A DNA stretch of 64,000 nt from an uncultured Clostridia bacterium (GCA_947168855.1 CAMVNO010000002.1:104752-168751); one strand, 5' to 3'. Numbered from the stretch's first letter, positions 24,930 to 33,578 are shown. A program made the numbers and translations. The notes: generated by a model not told the origin, from the sequence alone.

Positions 24930-26488
24930 TCGTTTGCCACCTTGCCTTTCATGACCTCGATAAACGGGTTGAAGTAGTGCTCATCCTTGAGGACGACGCC
25001 ATGAAGACCCTTGCCGCCGTCCTTCGGACGCTTGACGTCCGCGAAGATGCCGCGTTCGAGCGTGGTGAACAGCCCGAGCGTTTCGATCTCCTTCAAGAGC
25101 TCCGTCGCTTTCGTCAGCACCTCGTTTGCGCGGGAGCGGATGATGCCGCCCTCCTTGAAGGTGAGTTCGCTTCCGAGGTCCTTCATCGTGCGGAAGATGT
25201 ACTGCGCGTTTTCGATCGACAGCGCGCGGTCGGACATGAACGGCGTGTGGATCGCCTCGGTCATCATGCCGAGGAGGTGCAGCTTCTGATTCGTCAGGAT
25301 CGTGACCATGTTGAACAGCGCGTCCTGGATGTGTCCGCGGAAGATATTGCCGGTCATGTACTTGGTCGGCGGCATGTACTTTAACGGCGCGTTCGGGAAG
25401 ATCTCGCGCGCCATCTCTGCCTGCGCCAGCTCATAGAGGAAGGTGTTCTCGACCGCAGGGTCCATTTCGAACGCGTGACCGAGACCCATCTGCTCCTCGC
25501 GCATACCGGCGCACTTGGCGAACGCCTCGTTCAGAAACTGTGACGCAAGGACCGTGTGCGCGGAGGTGATCGCGTCGTCGGTCGTCAGGTAATTGTCCTC
25601 GCCGGTGTTGATGATGACGCCCGCGTAGCCGTTGATGATGCGGGAAAAATACTGGTCGACGATCGTGCGCTGCATGTTGATGTCGCGGAACAGAATGCCG
25701 TACAGCGCGTCGTTCAGCATGACGTCAAGCCGCTCCAGCGCGCCCATCGCCGCGATCTCGGGCATGCACAGACCCGAGCAGTAGTTGCACAGGCGAATGT
25801 AGCGGTGCTGTTCCTCGCCGACCTCGTCCAGCGCCGCGCGCATCAGCCGGAAGTTCTCCTGCGTGGCGTAGGTGCCGCCGAAGCCCTCGGTCGTTGCGCC
25901 GTAGGGGACGTAGTCCAGAAGCGACTGACCCGTTGTGCGGATGACCGCGATGATGTCCGCGCCCTGCTTTGCGCCCGCCTTCGCCTGGATGATGTCCTCG
26001 TAGATGTTGCCGGTCGCAACGATGATGTAGAGGTACGGACCCTGCTTGTCGCCGAAGCGCCCGAGGTATTCGTTGCGCTTTGCGACATTGGTGTTGATCC
26101 GCTCCATCGTCGCGTCGATGTACGGCTGAAGGGCTGTACGGATCTCCGCTTCGGAATGCGCCGGAAGCTTTGTAAGGTCGAGCTCGCCACGGTCGATCGC
26201 TTCCGCGACGCCCTGCGGCGTAAGCCCGGTCTCCAGGATCGCCGTGCCGAGCATCCATGCCGCGCCCATCGGGAGCAGTGCGTTTTCGGTGAGATAATCC
26301 ACGACCACGTTCGGCATGGGAACGTCCATGTCGTTGACGCCGTCGATGCCCAGAAGACGGCAGACGGTGCGTTCCACCGTGACGGTCGTGTGCAGGTCGA
26401 TGAAGCGCTGCACGTCCGCGGCGACGTGCGCCGCGCTTGCCCGCGCCTCATTGACCAGATCAAAGTTCAGTCCGAGTTTGCTCTCCAT
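24926..26488 (-). CDS. kamD: Lysine 5,6-aminomutase alpha subunit
   Basis: 520 residues, the expected length. It builds the TIM-barrel that holds substrate and PLP against the B12 subunit. Recognisable stretches are YLGRFGDKQGPYLYIIVATGN, GFGGTYATQENFRLMRAAL and INTGEDNYLTTDDAI. GAGG lies 7 bases before the ATG. It follows kamA by 9 bases in the same operon. Confidence 0.94.
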   Translation of the reverse strand: MESKLGLNFDLVNEARASAAHVAADVQRFIDLHTTVTVERTVCRLLGIDGVNDMDVPMPNVVVDYLTENALLPMGAAWMLGTAILETGLTPQGVAEAIDRGELDLTKLPAHSEAEIRTALQPYIDATMERINTNVAKRNEYLGRFGDKQGPYLYIIVATGNIYEDIIQAKAGAKQGADIIAVIRTTGQSLLDYVPYGATTEGFGGTYATQENFRLMRAALDEVGEEQHRYIRLCNYCSGLCMPEIAAMGALERLDVMLNDALYGILFRDINMQRTIVDQYFSRIINGYAGVIINTGEDNYLTTDDAITSAHTVLASQFLNEAFAKCAGMREEQMGLGHAFEMDPAVENTFLYELAQAEMAREIFPNAPLKYMPPTKYMTGNIFRGHIQDALFNMVTILTNQKLHLLGMMTEAIHTPFMSDRALSIENAQYIFRTMKDLGSELTFKEGGIIRSRANEVLTKATELLKEIETLGLFTTLERGIFADVKRPKDGGKGLHGVVLKDEHYFNPFIEVMKGKVANE

Positions 26489-26497
26489 AGGCGGTCC

Positions 26498-27748
26498 TCA
26501 GTGCTTGACGTGCCGCTCGTTGCGGAGAAGCTTGGTCGGCTCCAGATAGTGCTGCTTCGTGCCTTCGGCAACGTACGCAACGCCGGTCTTCTCGACCTTG
26601 CGCTTGCCCGTGCAGACGTCGCAGTGGCAGTTCTGCACGTAATGCTCCGGCTCGGTGTAGGACGTGATGACGCCCTCGAAGTTTCTCAGGATGACCTTTC
26701 TCGGCGTCTGCGAAATGAGATACGTCGGCATGACGGGCGTCTTGCCGCCGCCGCCCGGCGCGTCGACGACAAACGTCGGGATGCAGTAGCCGGAGGTGTG
26801 TCCGCGCAGCGCTTCCATGATCTCAATGCCCTTCGATACCGGCGTACGGAAGTGCGAAAGTCCGAGGGACGGGTCGCAGGCGTAGATGTAGTACGGACGC
26901 ACGCGCATCTTGACGAGCCCGTGCACGAGCTCCATCATGACGTGGCTGCAGTCGTTGATGCCGGCCAGAAGCACGCTCTGGTTGCCCAGCGGAATGCCCG
27001 CGTCCGCGAGCATGGCGCACGCCTTTGCGGCTTCGGGCGTGAATTCCTTCGGCGTGTTGAAGTGCGTGTTGAGCCAGATGGGATGGTACTTTTTGAGCAT
27101 GCTGCACAGCTCGGGCGTGATGCGCTGCGGGCATACGACCGGCGTGCGCGAGCCGAGACGGATGATCTCGACGTGCGGGATCGCGCGGAGCCTCTGAATG
27201 ATGCTTTCGAGCACCTTGTCGCCGACCATCAGCGCGTCGCCGCCGGAAAGAAGCACGTCGCGGACCTCGGGATGGTTTGCGACATACTCGATGCCCTTGT
27301 CGATCTGCGCTGCGGGAACGCCGCAGTCGTTCTGCCCCGCGAAGCGGCGGCGCGTGCAGTGACGGCAGTACATGGAGCACATGTCCGTGATCAAAAACAG
27401 CACGCGGTCCGGATAGCGGTGGGTAAGACCCGGGACGGGGGAATCGGTGTCCTCGTGCAGCGGGTCGGCGTTTTCATAATCTGCGTAGTCAAGCTCCTCC
27501 GCGCGCGGGATCGCCATCTTGCGGATCGGATCGTAGGGATCGTCGAGGTCGATCAGCGAGAGATAGTACGGCGTGATCGCCATGCGGAGCTTTCCGAGCG
27601 TCTTTTTGACGCCTTCCTCCTCTTCGGGGGTCAGCGTCATGACCTTCTTGAGGTCGTCCAGCGTTTCGGCGCGGTGGGCTACCTGCCAATGCCAGTCGTT
27701 CCACTGTTCTTCGGGGACGTCGGCAAATAAACCGTTGCGGGTTTTCAT
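26498..27748 (-). CDS. kamA: L-lysine 2,3-aminomutase (radical SAM)
   Basis: 416 residues, equal to the Clostridium subterminale enzyme. The radical-SAM cluster CSMYCRHC (Cys 124, 128, 131), SAM-binding SGGDAL and the PLP lysine in DAPGGGGKTPV are present. It turns L-lysine into L-beta-lysine, the first step of fermentation. An AAAAGGAGA site precedes the ATG. A 235-base gap with several hairpins separates it from kdd upstream, so it may have extra control. Confidence 0.96.
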   Translation of the reverse strand: MKTRNGLFADVPEEQWNDWHWQVAHRAETLDDLKKVMTLTPEEEEGVKKTLGKLRMAITPYYLSLIDLDDPYDPIRKMAIPRAEELDYADYENADPLHEDTDSPVPGLTHRYPDRVLFLITDMCSMYCRHCTRRRFAGQNDCGVPAAQIDKGIEYVANHPEVRDVLLSGGDALMVGDKVLESIIQRLRAIPHVEIIRLGSRTPVVCPQRITPELCSMLKKYHPIWLNTHFNTPKEFTPEAAKACAMLADAGIPLGNQSVLLAGINDCSHVMMELVHGLVKMRVRPYYIYACDPSLGLSHFRTPVSKGIEIMEALRGHTSGYCIPTFVVDAPGGGGKTPVMPTYLISQTPRKVILRNFEGVITSYTEPEHYVQNCHCDVCTGKRKVEKTGVAYVAEGTKQHYLEPTKLLRNERHVKH

Positions 27749-27983
27749 AATAGATCTCCTTTTTCAAAGTCAAGTTTCATGCAGCGAGCCGGATGGGTGC
27801 GTTGTAAACGCACGATCGTAAGCGGCAGAGGAAGAACGGAAGGCTTCCAATCGTCAAATTCAGCGACATGTGCGGTGAATTTGACTCCTTTCAGTGCCCG
27901 CCGCCCGGAAATGCATCAGCAGTTCAGGCGGGCGCTGCAAAACGGTCTGCCGAAAAACACAGTTTTTCGACAGACCGAACCAT
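27749..27983 (-). other. Structured 235-base intergenic region between kdd and kamA
   Basis: Three inverted repeats are present. A 15-bp terminator-like hairpin (27943-27977) is followed on the minus strand by TTTTGC. A perfect 10-bp repeat GTCAAATTCA/TGAATTTGAC (27853-27885) lies next to an AAAGGAG. A 7-bp GTGCGTT/AACGCAC hairpin spans 27797-27813. I see no convincing promoter and no known riboswitch. A conceptual short ORF exists but lacks a credible start. Confidence 0.6.
27943..27977 (-). terminator. Terminator-like hairpin between kdd and kamA
   Basis: On the minus strand CGGTCTG-TCGAAAAA and TTTTTCG-GCAGACCG pair almost fully, followed by TTTTGC. It could set a lower transcript level for kamA onward or mark a processing site. 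Confidence 0.6.
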
Positions 27984-29036
27984 TCAGCAGTATTTTTCGT
28001 CGAACAGTTTGCGGAGCTTCGCGTTCTCGCGGAGCACGTTCAGCGTGATCTCGGCGTGGTTCTTGGTGTAGCCGTTGCCGACGATCATGGTGACGTCCTT
28101 GCCGACGCCCTCTGCGCCCAACGCCGCCTTCGTGAAGGAGGTCGCCATGGAGAAGAAGTATACGAGACCGTCGTCGCGGACCGGGAGGATCGCGCTCATC
28201 TCGCAGGATTCGATGTTGACGCAGCAGATGGAGATGTCATATTCCTTGCCGCCGTTGACCTCGAGCGCCTTTTCGAGCACTTCGACCGGCTTCGTGCAGT
28301 CCGCCACGATGACGTCGGTGTAAACGCCGAGTTCAATGAGAGCCGGGACCTGCTTCGGGTTCCTCACGACGCCGACGACCTTGCCGTTTTTGCCGACCTT
28401 TTTGAGCGCTTCCCAACCGCAGAGCACGCCGGACTTACCGTTTGCGCCGAGGATCAGCACGGAATCGCCTTCCTTCGGGAGCTTTCTTGCCTGCGCAGGC
28501 GCGCCTGCCACGTCGAGCGCCGCGAGCGCCAGCGCCTCGGACATGTCGTCGGGCAGCTTCGCGTAGATCGCGGACTCAAACAGCACCGCCTGACCGTCGA
28601 TGTCGACGCGGTCGATGTCCTTGTGGATCGCCTTGATGCGGTCGATCTTCAAAGGCGTCATGGACAGGGAGACGAGGGACGCGATCTTGTCGCCGACCTT
28701 GAGGTCAAAGTCCGGCTTCTTGAGGAGATCTTCGCCGATATAGGCGACCTTGCCGATGAACATGCCGCCGCTTCCGGTGACCGGATTCTGCTGCTTGCCG
28801 CGCTCCGCCACGATGCCGAGGATCATCTCGCCGATCTTCTGCTCGTCGCCGCCGCACGCTTCTTCGATCTGCGTAAACGATGCGGAGTCGATGTTCAGGG
28901 AGATGACGTCGCAGATGATCTCGTTGCTGTAGCGCTTGGTCATGTCGTTGTCGATCTTCCATGCCGCCTGGGTCAGAACGCCCTTCGGCTCGATGACGCG
29001 GTGGGTGCCGTACTTATTGCCCTTTAACTGTTCCAT
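27984..29036 (-). CDS. kdd: L-erythro-3,5-diaminohexanoate dehydrogenase
   Basis: 350 residues. Oxidises 3,5-diaminohexanoate to 3-keto-5-aminohexanoate with NAD+. VLILGANGKSGVLCGWEAL is the Rossmann nucleotide site. The N-terminal MEQLKGNKYGTHRVIEPKGVLTQAAWKID and the GNGYTKNHAEITLNVLREN tail match the Kdd family as I know it. GGAGGAATCACA precedes the ATG. It is the third gene behind the lysine riboswitch. Confidence 0.92.
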   Translation of the reverse strand: MEQLKGNKYGTHRVIEPKGVLTQAAWKIDNDMTKRYSNEIICDVISLNIDSASFTQIEEACGGDEQKIGEMILGIVAERGKQQNPVTGSGGMFIGKVAYIGEDLLKKPDFDLKVGDKIASLVSLSMTPLKIDRIKAIHKDIDRVDIDGQAVLFESAIYAKLPDDMSEALALAALDVAGAPAQARKLPKEGDSVLILGANGKSGVLCGWEALKKVGKNGKVVGVVRNPKQVPALIELGVYTDVIVADCTKPVEVLEKALEVNGGKEYDISICCVNIESCEMSAILPVRDDGLVYFFSMATSFTKAALGAEGVGKDVTMIVGNGYTKNHAEITLNVLRENAKLRKLFDEKYC

Positions 29037-29078
29037 TGTGATTCCTCCTGAAATATATTTGATATATATTTTATTGAT

Positions 29079-29906
29079 TTACTGACGCGGGGGCATCGAA
29101 AGGATCGCTCTTGCCTCGTCGGGCGTTGCGATCTCTCTGCCGAGTTCCTTTGCAAGACGGACGACCTTTTCGACGAGCTCGCCGTTAGAAGCCGCCTTGT
29201 GACCCTTGCCGAGGTACACGTTGTCTTCAAAGCCGACACGGACGTTGCCGCCCATGATGATGCCGGCTGCCGCCATCGTCCACGCGGATCTGCCGACGCC
29301 GGTGACCGTCCAGGTCGAGCCCGCCGGGATCTTATTGACCAGGAACGCGAGGTTGTCGACGGTCGCGGGCGTGCAGCCGGGAACGCCGAGCACGAAATTG
29401 AACTGCATCGGCGCGCCGGGGACTTCGCCCTTCTTCGCCATGTTGAGCACGGTGTCGAGATGCCCGATCTCGAAGCATTCGTATTCGGGCTTGATGTTGT
29501 TCTCGATCATGCGCTTGCCGAACGCGCGCATCGTGGGCATCGTGTTTTCAAAGACCTCGTCGCCGAAATTGCAGGTGCCGCAGTCGAGCGTCGCCATCTC
29601 GGGGAACAATTCGGTCGGCTGCAGACGCTCTTCGGGCGTCATGCCGGTTGCGCCGCCGGTCGACGGGATCATGATGACGTCGGGAAGCTCTTTGCGGATC
29701 GCATCCATGACCACGCGGAAACGTTCGCGGTCCTGCGTGGGGGTGCCGTCGTCCTCGCGGACGTGCACATGGATGATCGCCGCGCCCGCTTCATAGGCGA
29801 GTTTCGCTTCACGGACCATCTCTTCGACGGTGTAGGGGACGGCGGGATTGTTCGCCTTGGTGACTTCGGCGCCGCAGATGGCGGCGGTGATGATCAGCTT
29901 TTCCAT
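29079..29906 (-). CDS. kce: 3-keto-5-aminohexanoate cleavage enzyme (BKACE family)
   Basis: 275 residues. Uses acetyl-CoA to split 3-keto-5-aminohexanoate into acetoacetate and 3-aminobutyryl-CoA. MEKLIITAAICGAEVTK, AAIIHVHVRE (the HxH zinc motif) and PSTGGATGMTPEERL are diagnostic of DUF849/BKACE proteins. It sits 12 bases downstream of kal and 42 before kdd in the lysine operon. Confidence 0.95.
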   Translation of the reverse strand: MEKLIITAAICGAEVTKANNPAVPYTVEEMVREAKLAYEAGAAIIHVHVREDDGTPTQDRERFRVVMDAIRKELPDVIMIPSTGGATGMTPEERLQPTELFPEMATLDCGTCNFGDEVFENTMPTMRAFGKRMIENNIKPEYECFEIGHLDTVLNMAKKGEVPGAPMQFNFVLGVPGCTPATVDNLAFLVNKIPAGSTWTVTGVGRSAWTMAAAGIIMGGNVRVGFEDNVYLGKGHKAASNGELVEKVVRLAKELGREIATPDEARAILSMPPRQ

Positions 29907-29918
29907 ATCGTCCTCCGA

Positions 29919-30326
29919 TTATTTGTCCTGACTGTGATCGATGCGCTGGCAGTCCTTCGGCGTGACGCAGGTGCCGTGCGCGCGGCAGACCACGATCGGC
30001 TCGGGCAGCACTTCGGCGGCGGACGGGGAAATGTCCGGACGCGCCTGAATCACCTTGCGCGCTTCAAACGTCATTCCGCGGGAGGTGTTGCCGACGCGGT
30101 CGATCTCGCCGTACGCCTCGATGTAGTCGCCCGCGTAGACCGGCGCGAGGAACTCGATGTTGTCGTACGCGCAGAACAGACCTTCGTCGCCGTCGCACTT
30201 GATCAGAAGCTCGGTCGCAACGTCGCCGAACAGGTGCACCATATGCGCGCCGTCCACCAGGTTTCCGCCGTAGTGCGCGTCCTTCGCGCTCATGCGGAGT
30301 CGGAGCAAAGATGTCAGTTTTTCCAT
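29919..30326 (-). CDS. kal: 3-aminobutyryl-CoA ammonia-lyase
   Basis: 135 residues, a hotdog-fold enzyme that removes ammonia from 3-aminobutyryl-CoA to give crotonyl-CoA. The motif [23 protein letters not shown] is typical of Kal. The start is the ATG at 30326, preceded by AAGGAG; a longer frame upstream is inside the riboswitch leader and not coding. First gene of the riboswitch-controlled operon. Its product enters the Bcd-Etf route encoded at 18-21 kb. Confidence 0.92.
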   Translation of the reverse strand: MEKLTSLLRLRMSAKDAHYGGNLVDGAHMVHLFGDVATELLIKCDGDEGLFCAYDNIEFLAPVYAGDYIEAYGEIDRVGNTSRGMTFEARKVIQARPDISPSAAEVLPEPIVVCRAHGTCVTPKDCQRIDHSQDK

Positions 30327-30390
30327 GTATGATTCTCCTTCACATTGATTTGCAGATAGATGGGGATCGAACGCCCGGAGCCGATTGCAT

Positions 30391-30430
30391 AAAAAGGGCG
30401 CTGTCGGTCGAGGTTCGACCAATAGCGCTC
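30391..30430 (-). terminator. Riboswitch-controlled intrinsic terminator
   Basis: On the minus strand GAGCGCTATTGGTCG pairs with CGACCGACAGCGCCC around AACCT, giving about 12 pairs with an A-C mismatch or two, followed by TTTTT. Its 5' arm contains CTATTG (30425-30420), which is also the 3' strand of aptamer stem P1. The two structures exclude each other. It lies 64 bases before kal. Confidence 0.85.
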
Positions 30431-30586
30431 CATGCTCTTTGAACATGACAGCACGGCCGCTTGCACGGCGATGCCAGAAACCGGATCCGGCGCATCCGAT
30501 CTCTTCGGCGAACGACCCCTTTCCCGCACGAAACCGCCGGCTGCCGAGCCGATCGGACGGGTACCCTGTCATTCGCACCTCTATTG
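30420..30586 (-). ncRNA. Lysine riboswitch (L box) aptamer
   Basis: Reading the minus strand, the conserved L-box blocks occur in order: AGAGGTGCGAA (30582-30572), GAAAGGGG, TCGCCGAAG, CTGGCATCGCCGTGC, CTGTCA, a small hairpin TGTTC-AAA-GAGCA, then TGGAG and GCTATTG. These match the Bacillus lysC leader block for block. P1 is CAATAG (30586-30581) with CTATTG (30425-30420). It heads a lysine fermentation operon, and the overlapping terminator implies that lysine turns expression on. Confidence 0.92.
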
Positions 30587-30612
30587 AAGACTCTATGAAA
30601 TTCCGTAAGAAA

Positions 30613-30642
30613 ATTATACCCGATTTTTGCGGTCGTTGTCAA
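30613..30642 (-). promoter_or_regulatory. Promoter of the kal-kce-kdd-kamADE operon
   Basis: Minus strand TTGACA (30642-30637), an 18-base spacer, then TATAAT (30618-30613). The predicted start lies about 20 bases before P1 of the riboswitch. Confidence 0.8.
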
Positions 30643-30679
30643 GAATATTCCTATTGAAATAAACAGTAATGCGAAAATG

Positions 30680-31123
30680 TCAACGGGAAACGGCATTCTG
30701 CCGCGTAACATAGATATGCGCGATTGCGAACAGGATCGCAAAGCCGGCAAGCAGCCAGTGCCTGAGGAGCAGTCCGCTCAGCAGAAAGATGCATGCGGGA
30801 ATAATGGCAAGCGAAAGCGCAAGCCCGGCATTTTTCACTTTCAGATACCGCGCAAACAGAACCCAGTATGCGGTGAGCAGTGAACCGTTTCCGAAAAGAT
30901 AAAGCACCATAGCGAAAACACTTGCAAAGCCGAATTTCCAAACGAGCAGAGGCAGCCACATCAGAACGATGCAGGCGTACCGTCCGATCTGCTCCAATAC
31001 ATCCATCAGCCGGTTTGTGCAGCAGTTCTTTTCATTCCGGTTCTTTATCGCATAAACGATATTGGGTATGATCAGCAGGATGACGATGATCACGCCGAAA
31101 AGGTTGATCCAGCCGAATCTCAT
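30680..31123 (-). CDS. Unknown membrane protein next to kamC
   Basis: 147 residues with four or five hydrophobic segments: GVIIVILLIIPNIVYAI, YACIVLMWLPLLVWKFG, FASVFAMVLYLFG, ALSLAIIPACIFLLSG and LAGFAILFAIAHIYV. No family recognised. It starts 1 base after the kamC stop, so it is probably cotranscribed with kamB-kamC. A link to lysine use (for example transport) is only positional. Composition is slightly more A+T-rich than its neighbours. Confidence 0.65.
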   Translation of the reverse strand: MRFGWINLFGVIIVILLIIPNIVYAIKNRNEKNCCTNRLMDVLEQIGRYACIVLMWLPLLVWKFGFASVFAMVLYLFGNGSLLTAYWVLFARYLKVKNAGLALSLAIIPACIFLLSGLLLRHWLLAGFAILFAIAHIYVTRQNAVSR

Positions 31124-31124
31124 A

Positions 31125-32582
31125 TCAATACGCCCGCTCGATGCGCTCTAAAATTTCCGGCTTCAGCGACAGCATGCGGCAGATGTTCAACGCATCCTTC
31201 GGACAGTCCGCTTTGCCTTCGACGCGGTAGAGCCCGTAATTCATGTGCCGCGCAATGACCGCAACGCCGTCCTCGTGCGCGGCGGCAAGCTCGGCTTTGA
31301 TCCTGCCGGGATCGACGTCCCGGAGTCCGATGATCTGATAATGGATGCGGGCGTTTTCGGCAACGCCGTCGTAATGCGTCGCAAGGATCGAGATCGCGTT
31401 GACGCCGTTCAGATACCGCGTCACCGCCTGAACGATCACCGCGCCCTCGTCGGGGTTCGTGCCGCGCGCGAGCTCGTCGATGAGGAACAGCGAATAGCCT
31501 TGCTCCACCTCCGAAAGCGCTTCGTTGAACCGCACGATCTCCGAACCGAAGCCGGATAGTCCCGACTGCATCGACTGCGCGTCGTCAAACAGCATTCTGA
31601 CGCTTTCGAGCATCGGGATCCGCGCCGCCTTTGCGCAGACGAGGAACCCCGCGTGCATGAGCAGCACGTTCAGCGCAAGCGTTTTCATCGCGACGCTCTT
31701 GCCGCCCATGTTCGCGCCGGTGATGACCGTCGCGCCGCGATCGGTCGCGATCGAAACGGGCACGAAGGCGCGTCCCTTCGCCTTCAGAAGATCGCAAAGC
31801 TCCGGGTTGACCATGTCGGTAAGCTCCAACGCGGTCTCCGTGATCTCGGGACGCACGCCGCCGTATTGTTTTGCAAACAGCGCCTTCTGAATGAGAAAAT
31901 CCAGCCGTCCCGCGGCGTCCGCGTCCTTCTGCATGGCGGGGACATGGGGGAGGAGCGAAAGGCACATCGCCTTGCGGATATGGCGCTCCTCGGTCTCTTC
32001 CTCGGCGCAGACGCGCGCGCGTTCGGTCCGGATCGGATCCTTTTCCGCGTCCGGGACCTCGTAGAGCTGCTTTTCGAGACGCTTCTTTTCCGCGCGGATC
32101 GCGCGAAGCTCCTCGCTTGCGCCGTCCGGGATATAGAACCCGCGGGAGCGCGTGCGCTCCGGGTCGAGCACATCGAGCGCTTCCGAAGGATCGGAAAAAG
32201 CGATCCCCTCGGCGCGGACCGTTTCATTCATGGACGCAAAGAGCGGCAGAAGGTCCGAGATCCGCATGAGGAATCCCTTGAGCTCAAACAGCTCCACATG
32301 ATCGAGCACCGCGCCTTCCGAAAGTCTCGTGACGGAGCCGCGGATATCCTTGAGCTGACACAGCACGAGCATGATCTGCTCGTACAGCGGACCGAGCCGG
32401 TCCGCCGCTTCTGCCGCGCGTTCCGTATTGTCGAGCTCCGTTTCCAAGGCGGCGCGTTCATCCGGCGCAAAGAATCGCAGCTTCCGTACGCGCTCCTGCC
32501 CGAACGGACTGCACGGATGCAGGCTTTCCGTCACATATTGAAGACCGATCTTTCCCTGATCGTCAAAGCCGATCGAGATCAT
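31125..32582 (-). CDS. kamC: MutS-related ATPase, lysine 5,6-aminomutase reactivase ATPase KamC
   Basis: 485 residues with the MutS domain V ATPase at the C-terminus: Walker A ITGANMGGKSVAMKT, FLIDELARGTNPDEGA as Walker B and ILATHYDG as switch. The mismatch-binding domain of true MutS is missing. Such proteins encoded beside kam genes are named KamC and are thought to help exchange damaged cobalamin on KamDE. The ATG overlaps the kamB stop (ATGA), placing both in one unit. Confidence 0.82.
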   Translation of the reverse strand: MISIGFDDQGKIGLQYVTESLHPCSPFGQERVRKLRFFAPDERAALETELDNTERAAEAADRLGPLYEQIMLVLCQLKDIRGSVTRLSEGAVLDHVELFELKGFLMRISDLLPLFASMNETVRAEGIAFSDPSEALDVLDPERTRSRGFYIPDGASEELRAIRAEKKRLEKQLYEVPDAEKDPIRTERARVCAEEETEERHIRKAMCLSLLPHVPAMQKDADAAGRLDFLIQKALFAKQYGGVRPEITETALELTDMVNPELCDLLKAKGRAFVPVSIATDRGATVITGANMGGKSVAMKTLALNVLLMHAGFLVCAKAARIPMLESVRMLFDDAQSMQSGLSGFGSEIVRFNEALSEVEQGYSLFLIDELARGTNPDEGAVIVQAVTRYLNGVNAISILATHYDGVAENARIHYQIIGLRDVDPGRIKAELAAAHEDGVAVIARHMNYGLYRVEGKADCPKDALNICRMLSLKPEILERIERAY

Positions 32583-33508
32583 TGAAGCGCCTCCTTTACA
32601 TTGATAACCGGCACGTCAACCGCTTTTGACATTGCCTTCATAAACGCGTCCGCGTCGAACTTCCAGCCGTAGGCGGATACCGGATTGACCGTCACGCACA
32701 GCACCTCGGCCTTTTCGACCGTTTCCAGCGCGACGTTCCGGAGCGGGAGCTTATCGAGCGTATCCGGCGTGAGAAGGACCTTGCTCGGATCCTTCACCAC
32801 AAGCCGCACGTTCCGCATCACGCCGCTCTTCAGAAGCGGCACGACCGAAGCGTCGGTGAGCGCGCCGGGAATCAGCGCCTCGCCGTGCGCCTTCAGCGTT
32901 TCGGCAAGCGGCCTGTCGCTTTCCGCGGGCACGGTTCCGACCTTTTTCAGATTCATGATGCGGAAGATGTTCGCGGTGTCCGCAACAACCTTTTCCATGC
33001 GCATGTCATAGCTTGCGCCGGTGCAGAGGATCACGCGTTCGGCAACCGTCCGCGCGCCGAGCGATTTCCTGCCCAGGGCGCCGTCGATGATCGTCTGTTC
33101 GGCGCCGAGCGAAAAGAACCGGTCCGAAACGGTTTTTAGCTGCGCCGTGATCGAAGGTCCCGCAAGCTGCACGCTGCCCGCGCTCCTTGCGCGGACGAGC
33201 ACGACCTCGCCGAGCGGCGTCGGAATGCCGGTGGTATCCATGATTTCCTGCGTGACGTCGCAGAGGGAAAGCATGTCCTTTGCGGTTGCAAACAGCGTGC
33301 CTTCGGACAGAAAGATGCCGGGCTTTTCCGTGCCGGTCACGACGTCCGTGGACTCGCCGTCCCGTCCGATCGAGGTCAGCCCGAGCACACGCCCGCGCGA
33401 CTGACCGAGAAGCCAGTTCAGCACGGTCGTTTTGCCCGCGTTTTTGCACATGCCCACGATGGACAGCGTCCTTGTGCGGCAGATGCTTTCGATCAGCGCT
33501 TTTTGCAT
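32579..33508 (-). CDS. kamB: Lysine 5,6-aminomutase reactivase subunit KamB
   Basis: 309 residues. A P-loop occurs near residue 20 (IVGMCKNAGKTTVLNWLLG), so it is an NTP-binding protein, followed by PGIFLSEGTLFATAKDM and GAEQTIIDGALGRKSLGA. Position directly upstream of the MutS-like kamC and the whole kam cluster supports the KamB call; I do not know a demonstrated biochemical role. ATG 33508 has AAGGGTG 5 bases upstream. A longer frame to 33625 crosses the divergent promoter region and is not used. Confidence 0.78.
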   Translation of the reverse strand: MQKALIESICRTRTLSIVGMCKNAGKTTVLNWLLGQSRGRVLGLTSIGRDGESTDVVTGTEKPGIFLSEGTLFATAKDMLSLCDVTQEIMDTTGIPTPLGEVVLVRARSAGSVQLAGPSITAQLKTVSDRFFSLGAEQTIIDGALGRKSLGARTVAERVILCTGASYDMRMEKVVADTANIFRIMNLKKVGTVPAESDRPLAETLKAHGEALIPGALTDASVVPLLKSGVMRNVRLVVKDPSKVLLTPDTLDKLPLRNVALETVEKAEVLCVTVNPVSAYGWKFDADAFMKAMSKAVDVPVINVKEALQ

Positions 33509-33578
33509 CCGAACACCCTTTCGTATGATTCCGTATATTTTATCATACCATATCCGCAGCAAAAAGAAAAGAGCCAAA

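Noticed and set aside
25556..27730. A 724-codon open frame on the plus strand, and similar long plus-strand frames opposite other minus-strand genes
   Set aside because: It lies wholly antisense to kamD and kamA, which have clear catalytic residues. Its composition is Arg/Asp/Val-rich as expected of a shadow frame in GC-rich DNA.
27749..27983. A second lysine riboswitch, glycine riboswitch or small protein gene before kamA
   Set aside because: None of the conserved L-box or glycine blocks are present, and the possible short frame lacks a start codon with a ribosome site.
31125..32582. A DNA mismatch repair gene (mutS)
   Set aside because: The protein has the ATPase domain but lacks the mismatch-recognition domain, and it is coupled to kamB in the lysine cluster.
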